From JANWVO01 sp037446555 (GTDB lineage: Bacteria > Acidobacteriota > Terriglobia > Bryobacterales > Bryobacteraceae): 64,000 bases of DNA. Below the pieces are notes generated by a model that saw only the letters and a list, made by a program, of their open reading frames with translations, had not been told where the DNA came from and searched no databases. The stretch is from the NCBI GenBank assembly GCA_037446555.1, contig JBBIIK010000014.1, positions 12,677-76,676 of the forward strand, written 5' to 3'. This document shows positions 54,801 through 64,000 of the stretch, piece after piece. A program made the position numbers and the translations under genes. Each line of letters opens with the position of its first letter. Position 1 is the first letter of the stretch.

Positions 54801-55162
54801 ATGCCGATCAACGCCGGCTTGATGACGGACTGTTTGTAAAAGAAGTTGTAACCGTTGGTCTTGTCGACGGCTTCGAAGATGCGCCCGCCAAGTTCGGGCA
54901 GGACGCAGACGCGGAGGTACTCGTTTTCGAGGCAGACGCGGCGGTAAGAGACATCACGCTTTTCGTCGGCAAGGGCATCCTGCATCGGGTAGGGATACAC
55001 CATGCCCTTGGCGCCCTGGTAGACGCGGCCGGTGTAAAAGACAGGATTCTTGTCCGGCGGACCGGCAACGTAGGTCGGGATGACGACCGTGTCCTCGGTG
55101 AGCCGCACCTTGGCGGCGAGCGGCGCGGCGAGCAGGGCGAGGGTGAGAAAGAGGCGAATCAT
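51863..55162 (-). CDS. Exported DUF5107 / TPR-repeat protein
   Basis: A 1099-residue protein with a signal peptide (about 1-17). The N-terminal half (about residues 20-400) is a beta-rich DUF5107-type domain: GMVYPYPMQDAL, NEYLRVCVLPELGGRIFEAVD, GGVEWNIPHHHRATSF, which resembles galactose-mutarotase-like folds. The C-terminal half has many TPR helices (YLGLALQHQGRTREAEDWFQRA, AWRNLAVAFSRQDG). A Pro-rich linker near residue 460-485 separates them. A role in periplasmic glycan handling has been suggested for relatives by context; here the GH65-like gene lies 70 bp upstream on the same strand, which supports that. The reaction is unknown. Confidence 0.85.
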   Translation of the reverse strand: MIRLFLTLALLAAPLAAKVRLTEDTVVIPTYVAGPPDKNPVFYTGRVYQGAKGMVYPYPMQDALADEKRDVSYRRVCLENEYLRVCVLPELGGRIFEAVDKTNGYNFFYKQSVIKPALIGMLGAWISGGVEWNIPHHHRATSFMPVLYRTHEHKDGSKSVSVGELELRDRMRWAVTLTLRPGASLLEARVVALNTSPVQNSLLYFANVAVHTNENYQVIFPPSTKFATQHAKREFARWPIADTIYGGVDFTRGVDVSWWKNHPSPISMFAWNDSDDWLAGYDHGRHAGTLHVADHHQVPGKKFFTWGAGPPGKLWDKILSDTDGPYLELMVGAWSDNQPDYSWLQPYEVKSVTQYWYPFHSIGGVKNATREAALNLELRGAAAEAGFFVTRPARNARAVLSRNGQPLWEWRGDLDPARPLKHSVPLPAGTKPHELRASLTDAAGRELVSWQPEPEPAPGAKPPLPPAVVPPKPPKDVATTEGLYLTGLRLEQFHNPALEPDPYYEEALRRDPNDVRNNTALAILCIKRGRFADAETHLRRAVARVTANYTSPKDGDALYYLGLALQHQGRTREAEDWFQRAAWNHAWKAASHYRIAQIRAAAGDLEGALDHCERALETNARHTPALFLKSMLLEREGRGAEAAQARQLIGAIDPIDPRAARDGAELARIFREQPAEGLEMATECLEAGMLLEANWILDRMPQTNVQARYLRGWLMQRFGQPETAAAHYRLASSLPHNYVFPFQIEMIRVLRAAIEVQPQDPRAPYYLGLLLYDRQPEEAVRLWQRTVSLEPGFAIAWRNLAVAFSRQDGGVPRAIEALEKAISLKQDDALYLFELDRLYEFARAPLEKRLALFEKHRRTAEQRDDSMSRLVTLLTLAGRHDEAIRIMEKRHFHLWEGGARFNVQDAWTDAHLLRGHSRMAAKDYEAARKDYIAAVDFPENLEVTRGYRGSRLPEAYSWAGVAAEAAGRKSEAEQMWKQSAGALLGSDEEPHPSVDAGAALLYYQARSLEKLGQNARARQLCEALLAAARQALEGRSESAFFAKFGEGRPPWMREANARLAAGLAFLGLGDRNSAREELKKALELNPYLLEARLRLEELR

Positions 55163-55232
55163 GAAGGAAATCCTCGGTGGCAGTATATTCCTGCCGGACG
55201 CGGCCGTAGTCTTGCGCCGGGGGATGGGAGGA

Positions 55233-57338
55233 TCAGGGAAGCCTGTGGAGTCCCTCCCAGCGGACGGTCCATTTGCCGTCCTGGGGGAAGCCGGGAGCGT
55301 GGCGCGGCGGGGCGCCGTCCCATCCGGCGGCCATCATGGCGGCGGCGGCGAGCAGGCCGCCGTTGCCTGGCAGGTAGATGGTGAGCCCGGGTCTCTGGTA
55401 GTTGTGGCCGTTGGGATGGTAGCGGTTCTTGGGCGTGTCCATCAGGAGCAGATCGAGGGCGAGGGCGGGTTCGCCGACGCGGGCGGCGGTCATGGCGGCG
55501 AGGGGGTAGTCCCAGCCCCAGGTCTGGTCCCATTGCCAGGACTCGCGGACGCGGAGCAGAGTGCGGCGCATGGTCTCGCGGTCGGCCAACTTGCCGGGGA
55601 GAAGCCCGAGAGCGCCGAGGAGGCTCGGGTGATCGCGGCGTTTGGAGGGATCGCGGAAGGTGTCCGGGTCGGATTCGGCGTTGACGTAAAGACCATCGAC
55701 GACCGCGAGAGGCGAGAGACGCTCGAGGACGCGGTCCCACTCCGGGTTGCGGGGCATGCCGAGGCGCTGCCGCCAGGCCTGTGCGGTTTCGAGCCCCCAG
55801 CGCCAGTATTCGAGTTCGAACGCGGGATTGCGGGTGGTGCGAGGAGGGTGGAGTTCCTGGGCGGGGATCAGGGGCGGGCCCAGAACGTACCGGTCCTGCG
55901 ACGGATCGAGGGAGGCGAAGGACGCCATGAAGTCGGCCGTTTCTGAGACGAGATCGATCCATTCGCGCAAGATCCGCTGGTCGTTGCGGACACGGTAGAG
56001 AAGTTCGAGCAGGTGGATGAGGTGCGGCTGCTGCCAGATGAGGAGCGGGCCGATGGGGGAGGGGCTTTCGCGCCCGTCCGGGCCCACCATCTTGGGCCAG
56101 CGGAGTCCGCGGTAGCCCTGGCGCGCCGCGGTCTGGCGGGCGAGCGGAGCAATTCTGCGGTACCACGAGAGGCTTTTCTCGAGCAATTCCGGGCGGCCCC
56201 AAAGCGCAAAATGGGCGGCGTGCCACCAGTGCATTTCAAGGTGGAATTTTCCATGCCAACTGTTGAAAGTGAGGCCGGTTTCCTGCGGCGGCAGGGAGCC
56301 GGAGCACTGGATGGCGGTGAGGTACTGCGAGAGCACGATACGGCGTTCGAGTTCGCGGGCGCGGGGATCGGAGCTGTGAGAGAGGTCGATGGCGCCCCCG
56401 GAAGACCAGAACGCCGCCCAATGCCGCTGCGCGGCGGATTCAGTTTCGGCCGCGGAAGGGAGCGGATCCTTGCGGGAATCGGGAGAAAATTCGGCAGAAA
56501 ATTCGGCACGATTTCCAGCAAACTCGAGAACGTAAACATGACCGGAAATCCTTTGGAGGCGGGCGCCGGAGAAGCGGAGGCGGACGAAGTAGCGGTCCGA
56601 GTCGAGCGCGCGCTCGAAGCGGGCGCCGGAGCGGGACTGTTCGAGCAGGCGCGTGGAGTGCCTGTCCGGGCTGTTCCAATCGCCGGGGTCGCCGGTATGG
56701 GTGGGGCTGCCGTAGGGGAACTCGATGCGGAGGGAGAGAGGAGAGGAAGCATCTCCGGAGCGCAGGATGCGGACGGCGAGGAGATCGCGCGAAGGGTGGA
56801 CGCAAGTGACGACGGAATATGAGGCGCCGCCGATTTGAAAGCGGCTGTGGAGGGTTCCGGACCAGAGATCGAGGCGCTGATCGATGGAGGACAGGGCGGA
56901 GATGGACGGTTCTTGCCGATCGAAATGGAAGCCGATGCGGGCGAGTGCGAGGCGGTGGGGATTCTGGCGGAGCCACTGGCCGGCTTCCGAGCGCGTGTTG
57001 GTGGGATATGGAACGGGGCGGCCGCCTGTGTCGTAGGGTTCAAATGTGTCCTCGAGGCGGTGGTTGTCCGGGTTGGGGAAAGAGTGCCAAGCCCATTGGG
57101 AGAGAGTCGAGAGGGGGATGGTTTCGCGGTAGAAGGCGGGGAAGGTCTGGAGACCGGTGACGTCGGCGGTGAAGGCGAACTCGCCGTTGCCGACCGTGAG
57201 AGGCGCCCACGGATCGGGTGCGTGGAGGCGGACGTCGTGGCGGCGGACGAGCGCCTTGCGGTCGATGGCCTGGGCACGGGAGGGCAGAGGGGCGGCCAAC
57301 GCTGCCAGAGCAAGAAGAGCGACGGGCCTGAGGGTCAT
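55233..57338 (-). CDS. Exported GH65-like (alpha/alpha)6-barrel glycoside hydrolase
   Basis: A 701-residue secreted enzyme with a signal peptide (about 1-22). The mature N-terminus reads KALVRRHDVRLHAPDPWAPLTVGNGEFAFTADVTG, the start of GH65/GH95-type proteins. A beta-sandwich is followed by a helical barrel (LTFNSWHGKFHLEMHWWHAAHF, ETADFMASFASLDP, DQTWGWDYPLAAMTAARVG). The Glu in FHLEMHWWH is the candidate acid residue. Substrate unknown. It lies 91 bp downstream of the cyclophilin gene and 70 bp upstream of the DUF5107 gene, all on the minus strand. Confidence 0.8.
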   Translation of the reverse strand: MTLRPVALLALAALAAPLPSRAQAIDRKALVRRHDVRLHAPDPWAPLTVGNGEFAFTADVTGLQTFPAFYRETIPLSTLSQWAWHSFPNPDNHRLEDTFEPYDTGGRPVPYPTNTRSEAGQWLRQNPHRLALARIGFHFDRQEPSISALSSIDQRLDLWSGTLHSRFQIGGASYSVVTCVHPSRDLLAVRILRSGDASSPLSLRIEFPYGSPTHTGDPGDWNSPDRHSTRLLEQSRSGARFERALDSDRYFVRLRFSGARLQRISGHVYVLEFAGNRAEFSAEFSPDSRKDPLPSAAETESAAQRHWAAFWSSGGAIDLSHSSDPRARELERRIVLSQYLTAIQCSGSLPPQETGLTFNSWHGKFHLEMHWWHAAHFALWGRPELLEKSLSWYRRIAPLARQTAARQGYRGLRWPKMVGPDGRESPSPIGPLLIWQQPHLIHLLELLYRVRNDQRILREWIDLVSETADFMASFASLDPSQDRYVLGPPLIPAQELHPPRTTRNPAFELEYWRWGLETAQAWRQRLGMPRNPEWDRVLERLSPLAVVDGLYVNAESDPDTFRDPSKRRDHPSLLGALGLLPGKLADRETMRRTLLRVRESWQWDQTWGWDYPLAAMTAARVGEPALALDLLLMDTPKNRYHPNGHNYQRPGLTIYLPGNGGLLAAAAMMAAGWDGAPPRHAPGFPQDGKWTVRWEGLHRLP

Positions 57339-57429
57339 GCCATAGACATGATTTCACGGCCCACCGGGCCAGCGGGCGCAGCCACGGCGCAAGTGCTGGG
57401 GGAACAGCGCTGTGCCGGACGGCACGGTG

Positions 57430-57945
57430 CTAGGCGAGGGCTTCTGCTTTGACGATGCCGTCGAGCAGGGGGAAGCTCGCGTCGAGGTAACGGTTGCCGT
57501 GGAGGCGGATCTGTCCCTGGTGGGGTTGTTCGCCGTAGCCGGGATAGATCTGGTCGACGACTTCCATGCCCTCGATCACTTCCGCGAAGGGGGCGAAGCC
57601 CTGGCTGTCGAGGAATGTGTTGTCGCCGAGGTTGATGAACAGTTGCGTCGTGCGCGTGTTGGGACCGGCGGTGGCGAAGGTGAGCCTGCCGCGGCGGTTG
57701 GATTCTTTCACGGGATCGTCGGGGATCGGCTTCGAGCCGAGCCTGGCGGTGACCTCCGGATCGGCGGCGAGGCCGAACTGGACGACAAATCCGGGCACAA
57801 CGCGGAAGAACTTCGCTCCGTCGTAGAAACCCGCCTCGACGAAGGAGCGGAACTGCGCGGCGCCGAGGGGCGCCCATTCGGGGTTCACGTGGACGACAAA
57901 ATCGCCCTTGGTTGTTTGAAACTTCACGCGGAAGCTCTGTGACAT
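57430..57945 (-). CDS. Cyclophilin-type peptidyl-prolyl isomerase
   Basis: A 171-residue cyclophilin. FEAGFYDGAKFFRVVPGFVVQFG-type core is visible (FYDGAKFFRVVPGFVVQF), followed by RLTFATAGPNTRTTQLFINLGDN and the C-terminal FAEVIEGMEVVDQI. No signal peptide is seen, so it should be cytoplasmic. It accelerates proline isomerisation in folding. It is divergent from the hyf-like operon. Confidence 0.93.
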   Translation of the reverse strand: MSQSFRVKFQTTKGDFVVHVNPEWAPLGAAQFRSFVEAGFYDGAKFFRVVPGFVVQFGLAADPEVTARLGSKPIPDDPVKESNRRGRLTFATAGPNTRTTQLFINLGDNTFLDSQGFAPFAEVIEGMEVVDQIYPGYGEQPHQGQIRLHGNRYLDASFPLLDGIVKAEALA

Positions 57946-58039
57946 GAGTGCTTTTATTGTCGCACGGCGCGAGGCGGCGTTCGGCCGCCGGCGCGGAGCC
58001 TGGGCGGGCTGCGCCGGTCCGGCGGCCGATGATACTGCG

Positions 58040-58073
58040 TTGCAGAATATTCGATTAATAGAATATACTCGAT
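58040..58073 (+). promoter_or_regulatory. Promoter and direct-repeat operator of the hyf-like operon
   Basis: TTGCAG (58040-58045), an 18-bp spacer and TATACT (58064-58069) form a good promoter. A direct repeat AGAATATTCGAT (58044-58055) and AGAATATACTCGAT (58060-58073) overlaps it and looks like a regulator site. It lies 35 bp before the suspected hyfB start. Confidence 0.5.
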
Positions 58074-58104
58074 CTCAGACAAGGATCCCGCTCAAGCCGC
58101 TGCC

Positions 58105-60132
58105 ACGGCCTATCTGCTGGCTCTCTCGCTGTTCGCCGCGGGCTGGCTCCTCAGCCTGCCCTTGCACGTCTGACGCGGAGCGAGCCTGAGACTGGCGGCG
58201 GTTCTGAACGGTTTTGCGCTGGCCGGATCGGTGGCTGCGGCGGCGGCCGATGCCTTTGCCCTGGCAGCACCGGCGCCCTGGCGGTGGGCGGCGCCGGAGA
58301 CGGTGGCGGGCTTCCGATTCTCGATCGGCCTGGACGCGCTGTCGGCCTTCTTCCTTCTGTCACTGGCGGCGCTGGCGGCGCCTGTGTCGGTGTATGGCTT
58401 CGGCTACATCCGGCACGGCGTGTACGGGCGGAGCCCGGTGATGCGCAGCGGCCTGTTGAACGCGTTGCTGGGCGCGCTGGCGCTGATCTTCACGGCCGGC
58501 CACGTGGTGCTGTTCCTGGCCGCGTGGGAAGCGGGGGGGGCGAGCTACTTCCTGGTGACGGCATCGCACGAGGAGGAGACCCGGCACGGCGGCTGGCTGT
58601 TCATTCTGATGTCGAGAGCCGGCGCCGGCATGATGTACGCCGGGCTGCTGTTGCTGGCGGAGTTCGCCGGATCGCTCGATTTCGACAAGCTCTCCGGCAC
58701 GGGCAATGCAATGCCGGGCGCGGCGGCGGCAGCGGCGTTTCTGTTGCTGTTTTTCGGCTTCGGAATCAAGGCGGGCATCATTCCGCTGCACGCCTGGCTG
58801 CCGGCGGCGCACCCGGTGGCGCCGAGCCACGTCTCCGCGCTGCTGTCCGGCATCGTGATCAAGACCGGCATTTACGGCATTGCGCGGGTCTGTTTCGACT
58901 TCTACCTGGAGATGCCGCCGTGGGCGGGGCTGGTGGTGCTGGCGGCCGGCGTCGTGTCGGGGCTGCTGGGCGTGCTGTATGCGTTGATGGAGCATGACCT
59001 GAAGAGGCTGCTCGCTTTCCACAGCATCGAGAACATCGGCATCATCCTGATGGGGTTCGGCGGCAGCCTGCTGCTGCGGTCCTACGGCTATCCGAAGCTG
59101 GCGGCGCTGGCCCTGGTGGCGGGGCTTTTTCACACGCTGAACCACGCGTTGTTCAAGGGTCTGCTGTTTCTTGGCGCGGGCGCGGTGGTGCATGCCTCAC
59201 ACACGCGCAACATGGAAGAGATGGGCGGCCTGATCCGCGGGATGCCGCGGACGGCGATGTATTTTCTGGCGGGCGCGGCGGCCATTTCGGGGTTGCTCCC
59301 GCTGAACGGCTTCGTGAGCGAGTGGCTCACCTGCCAGGCGCCGCTGGCGGGCTTCGGCACCACGAAGGAGATCACGCGAGTCGCCTTCCCGGTGGCAGGG
59401 GCGCTGCTGGCGCTGACGGCGGCGCTGGCGGCAGCGTGCTTCGTGAAGGCGTTCGGGATCACGTTTCTGGCAATGCCGCGTTCGGAGCACGCGCGGGATG
59501 CGAAGGAGTGCTGCCCATCGATGCGGGCGGGAATGGCGTGGCTGGCGCTGGCGTGCGTGGTGCTGAGGCTCGGCGCGCAGTGGATGATTCCGGCGTTCGA
59601 CGGCGCCACACTCGAGCTGCTGCAGACGCGGATTTCGCTGTCGGCGGTGTCCTGGAGCACAGCGGCTTTGTAGGCGCCGCCGCCGCGCACCGGTTCGGCC
59701 TCTCCGCTGGCGCTGGGGCTTCTGCTGGCGGCGTTCAGCCTGGCTCCCTGGATTCTGCGGCGGCTGCGAAGGAGGCGCGTGAGTCATCGGGTGGGTCCGG
59801 TGTGGGACTGCGGGCTGCCCGCGCTCACGGCTTCCAACGAATACACTGCCACGGGCTTTTCCAAGTCGATCCGGATGATCTTCAGCGCTGTGTTCCGGCC
59901 GCGAAGGGAGATCCAGCCGCAGTTTGAAGTCTCGCCCTACTTCCCCAGCCAGATCCGCTTTGAATCCGAGATCCGCCCCGCACCGGGCGCGTCGCTGCTG
60001 GCTGCGGCGCAGGAGTTCCTGCTGCGCGTAGCGATGCGGGCGCGGCAGATCCAGGCGGGGAGCCTGCACGCCTATCTGGCCTACATTTTCGTCACGCTGA
60101 TTCTGCTGCTGCTGTTCGGGGTGCGGCCATGA
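58105..60132 (+). pseudogene. hyfB: Hydrogenase-4 component B-like membrane subunit, interrupted by two in-frame stops
   Basis: A proton-translocating antiporter-like subunit. Read through, one frame from 58105 to 60132 gives 675 residues, close to a full HyfB, without any frameshift. It has (a) ACG at 58105 where an ATG would begin a membrane helix (AYLLALSLFAAGWLLSLPL), (b) a TGA at 58171-58173 between that helix and RGASLRLAAVLNG, and (c) a TAG at 59671-59673 before the last helix and the conserved tail (GPVWDCGLPALTASNEYTAT). The longest open piece is GTG 58231 to 59673 (480 residues). Motifs GIKAGIIPLHAWLP and LKRLLAFHSIENIGII are intact. Inactivation by point mutations is the simplest reading. 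Confidence 0.75.
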
Positions 60133-61079
60133 CCGTTTCCGCAACCGCCGCCATGTTGCAAGGGCTGCTGCTGTTGCTGGCGAGCCCGCTGATCACGGGT
60201 TTGATCCGGACGGCCAAGGCGCGTCTGCAAAACAGGCGCGGCCCTTCGCCCTTGCAGCCGTACCGGGATCTGCACAAGCTGCTGCGGAAAGGCGTTGTGG
60301 AGCCGGAGACCGCATCGGCGGTCTTCACGGCGGCGCCGTTCGTGCTGTTTGCGGCCACGCTGCTGGCGGGGCTGCTGATTCCGGCGGTGGCGGCCAGCGC
60401 GCCTCTGAGCCAGTTTGGCGGCGTGCTGGCGCTGGTGTACCTGCTGGCCCTGGGGCGGTTCTTTCTGGCCCTGGCCGCACTGGACACGGGCAGTTCGTTT
60501 GGAGGGATGGGATCGAGCCGCGAGATGACGATCTCCGCTTTGGCCGAGCCCGCTTTGCTGCTGGCCGTGTTCACGGCCGCGCTCAGCGCCGGGTCCACCG
60601 ATCCGGGGCGCATGGCGCGGGTGGCGATCTTCGAGGGCTGGCGGTTTCTGGCGCCCTCGCAGATGCTGGCCTTCGCGGCGCTGTTCATCGTGCTGCTGGC
60701 GGAGACGGGACGGATTCCGGTGGACAATCCGGCCACGCACCTGGAACTGACGATGATCCATGAGGCGATGATCCTCGAGTATTCAGGCCCGTGGCTGGCG
60801 CTGATCGAATGGAGCGCCTCGGTCAAGCAAATGGTGCTGCTGACGCTGCTGGCGAACCTTTTCTTTCCGTTCACGCTGGCATCGGGGCCGGGCGTGATGG
60901 AGCTGCTGGCGGCGGCGGGTCTGTATTTGCTGAAGATCCTTGTGCTGGCGGGGGCCGTGGTGCTGGTGGAGACGACGAACGCAAAGATGCGCCTGTTCCG
61001 CGTTCCCGAACTGCTGGCGGTCGCCTTTGTCCTGGGGGCCCTGGCGCTGATTTCGACCTTCTTGTTCGGGGCGCGGTAG
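60129..61079 (+). CDS. hyfC: Hydrogenase-4 component C-like membrane subunit (NuoH family)
   Basis: A 316-residue membrane protein of the NuoH/HyfC type with about eight helices and the family motifs RLQNRRGPSPLQPYRDLHKLL, DTGSSFGGMGSSREM and AETGRIPVDNPATHLELTMIHEAM. In these complexes it anchors the hydrophilic arm and forms part of the quinone/proton pathway. The ATG overlaps the hyfB stop (ATGA). The reading frame is intact even though its neighbours are not. Confidence 0.93.
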   Translation: MTVSATAAMLQGLLLLLASPLITGLIRTAKARLQNRRGPSPLQPYRDLHKLLRKGVVEPETASAVFTAAPFVLFAATLLAGLLIPAVAASAPLSQFGGVLALVYLLALGRFFLALAALDTGSSFGGMGSSREMTISALAEPALLLAVFTAALSAGSTDPGRMARVAIFEGWRFLAPSQMLAFAALFIVLLAETGRIPVDNPATHLELTMIHEAMILEYSGPWLALIEWSASVKQMVLLTLLANLFFPFTLASGPGVMELLAAAGLYLLKILVLAGAVVLVETTNAKMRLFRVPELLAVAFVLGALALISTFLFGAR

Positions 61080-61089
61080 GAGGAGCCAT

Positions 61090-61775
61090 ATGCCGTTGTG
61101 GAGCGATCCCCATTTCGGGCAAACGATGATCACGCTGATGACGGCTGCGGTGCTGGTGCTGCAGATCACGCTGGTGGCGCAGAAATCGCTGGTCGCGAGC
61201 ATCCGGGTGTTCGGCGTGCAGTCATTGCTGCTGGCCGGCATCGCCGGGACGATCGCCTGGTTCACAGGCGCGGGCCACATTTATGTGGCCGCGGCGCTGA
61301 CGCTGCTGCTGAAGTCGCTTCTTCTGCCGGCGATCCTGCTGCGGCTGGTTGAGAAGATCCAGATCGAGCACGAGTTGAAGCCGTTGTTGAACGTTCCGAT
61401 TTCGGTGTTGATCTCTGTCCTGCTGACGCTGCTGGCCTATGTGGTGGCCGAGCCGTTGCAGCACGGCATGAGCTACGGGGGCCCGGCGGAGGTGGGGCAC
61501 AACACGCTGCCGTTGGCGGTGGCGTTGTTCCTGACCGGGTTCTTTCTGATGGCCAACCGCGCAAGGCGCTTTCGCAGGTCTTGGCCCTGCTTTCGCTGGA
61601 AAACGGCCTTTTTCTGGCGGCGATTTCGCTTACCTACGGGATGCCCATGATCCCGGAAATCGGCGTGTTTTTCGATGTGATTGTGGCCGTGCTGGTGCTG
61701 GCGATTCTGGTGGGCCGGATCCGCGAGGCGTTCGACTCGATGGATGTGACCCGGCTGAGCCGGCTGCGAGGGTAG
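61090..61775 (+). pseudogene. hyfE: Hydrogenase-4 component E-like membrane subunit, frameshifted
   Basis: A NuoK-related small membrane subunit. ATG 61090 has GGAGGAG before it. The first 155 codons are fine and end in LTGFFLMANR, then the frame turns into a Arg/Trp-rich tail stopping at 61650. The missing part (KALSQVLALLSLENGLFLAA through DSMDVTRLSRLRG) lies in another frame ending at 61775. Restoring one base at CCGCGCAAGG near 61558-61563, to read NRRKALSQ, gives a normal 228-residue HyfE. The error may be real or from sequencing. Confidence 0.8.
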
Positions 61776-61788
61776 GAGGAGGCTGCCG

Positions 61789-63269
<1,481 letters not shown>

Positions 63270-63273
<4 letters not shown>

Positions 63274-63917
63274 CGCGGACTGACAGGGTTGCGTTCGACT
63301 CCGTGCTTGCGGACGTGCGTGCTCTGGCTTCTGCGGTCGCCGGACAAGCGCCTGGCGAGGTTCGCGTGGCGCTCGAGGACGTCCTGCGCCGGGGGGAGAT
63401 CGCCGCGGCGTTGCTGGAGCGCGGCTGCCGCTTCGCCTCCGTCTTTGCAGAAGGCCGCCGGGACGCGGAGGGATCGTTCTACCTCTACGACGTCGTAGAG
63501 CATCCTGAAGACCGCCGTTATCTGGTCTTGCGGTACCGCATCGCTCCAGAACGGCCGCATTTTCCTTCGATTTCGCTTCTGACTCCCGCCGCCAATTGGA
63601 TGGAGCGCGAGGTTCAGGACTGGTTCGGGCTGGATGCGACGGGCCATCCGAACCCGCGCCGCGTGGCACTGCACGACCACTGGCCGGATGTCCACCCGCT
63701 GCGGAAGGACTTCGCGATCGACACGGTGCTTCCTCCGTTTGAAGGCGAGCCGCACGTATTCAGTGAAATCATCGGTGAAGGGGTTTTCTACGTTCCTGTG
63801 GGCCCGGTGCACGCCGGCATCATCGAACCCGGGCATTTCCATTTCGCGGTGGCCGGCGAGCCGGTGATCAATCTCCAGCTCCGCCTGTATTACACGCATA
63901 ATACTACTGGGGCATAA
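63270..63917 (+). pseudogene. hyfG: Hydrogenase-4 component G-like subunit, truncated in the large-subunit domain
   Basis: HyfG-type proteins fuse a NuoC-like domain to a NuoD-like large subunit. The NuoC part is complete (SISLLTPAANWMEREVQDWFGL, GHPNPRRVALHDHWP, then VHPLRKDF) and the NuoD part begins (GVFYVPVGPVHAGIIEPGHF, then INLQLRLYYTH). After YYTH, where HKGTEK is expected, the sequence changes to NTTGA and stops at 63917. Only 83 bases remain in the window and none of them resembles the missing 350 or so residues. An insertion or rearrangement breakpoint near 63898 is the likely cause. ATG 63270 overlaps the hyfF stop. Confidence 0.75.
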
Positions 63918-63930
63918 ACGTCTCGCCCCA
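63908..63930. other. Inverted repeat at the hyfG breakpoint
   Basis: TGGGGC (63908-63913) and GCCCCA (63925-63930) flank an 11-bp spacer just past the point where hyfG similarity ends. It may be the end of an inserted element or a terminator. The final 70 bases show nothing else that I recognise; a minus-strand frame there begins with Cys residues (PRCPFCGARR) of unknown origin. Confidence 0.4.
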
Positions 63931-64000
63931 CAAAAAGGGCAGCGCGGAAGCTGCCGGATCAGCCAGCCGACCATCTGAGTCCGGATGCTGCCGATCGAGG

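Noticed and set aside
58171..58173. TGA in hyfB as a possible selenocysteine codon
   Set aside because: HyfB has no Cys or Sec at this place, it lies between a helix and a loop, and a TAG also occurs later in the same gene.

Overview
This is a high-GC window from a bacterium that is most likely an Acidobacteriota of the Bryobacteraceae/Solibacter type. That placement is inferred from gene content: an Oar-type TonB-dependent receptor, a VWFA-related protein, DUF1080, DUF5107-TPR and GH2/3/65-like/78 carbohydrate enzymes, an exported PEP-CTERM protein, a two-component-type propeller protein and a serine/threonine-kinase remnant. No rRNA, tRNA, CRISPR array or intact insertion sequence was seen.

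Layout. 1-6.2 kb: the 3' part of a TonB-dependent receptor, an AraA/FucI-like isomerase, a PEP-CTERM protein and another secreted protein. 6.2-10.1 kb: a tight minus-strand run folD-coaE-S1C protease-DUF1080-TetR. 10.2-20.2 kb: carbohydrate genes (GH3, LacI regulator, propeller/barrel protein overlapping a GH2 mannosidase-like enzyme, DegT aminotransferase). 20.2-24.4 kb: glmM-ybbR-cdaA, the conserved c-di-AMP/cell-wall module, with a histidine kinase upstream in the same direction. 24.5-27.3 kb: small exported proteins sharing a so far unnamed domain ending in a G-x-P-(L/V)-W signature, a CcmH-like protein and an ECF sigma factor. 27.5-38.1 kb: tag, a GH78 rhamnosidase, a VWA protein, a giant exported repeat protein carrying two single-base frameshifts, a SagB-type oxidoreductase and queD. 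38.2-44 kb: two tandem URO-D-family methyltransferase-like proteins with a TauE/SafE transporter, ackA, and a radical SAM gene lying between two copies of a hairpin-forming repeat. 44-50 kb: an oxidoreductase, a matrixin-like protease, an SDR, a HEPN/MNT pair beside a kinase remnant, and a PadR regulator with a clear operator. 50-58 kb: cyclase, TIM-barrel isomerase, DUF5107-TPR protein, GH65-like hydrolase, cyclophilin.

58-64 kb: a hydrogenase-4-like (Hyf/Ehr) membrane operon B-C-E-F-G that looks broken. hyfB has no normal start and two in-frame stops, hyfE has a one-base frameshift, and the hyfG product loses similarity abruptly near the window end, while hyfC and hyfF are open. Together with the two frameshifts in the giant repeat gene this suggests either recent gene decay or sequence errors; the indels could be errors, but the nonsense substitutions are harder to explain that way.

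The least explained items are the covarying hairpin repeats around the radical SAM gene, the G-x-P-L-W domain family near the CcmH-like gene, and the propeller/barrel protein coupled to GH2. All functional statements rest on motif recognition by eye; no database search was run.
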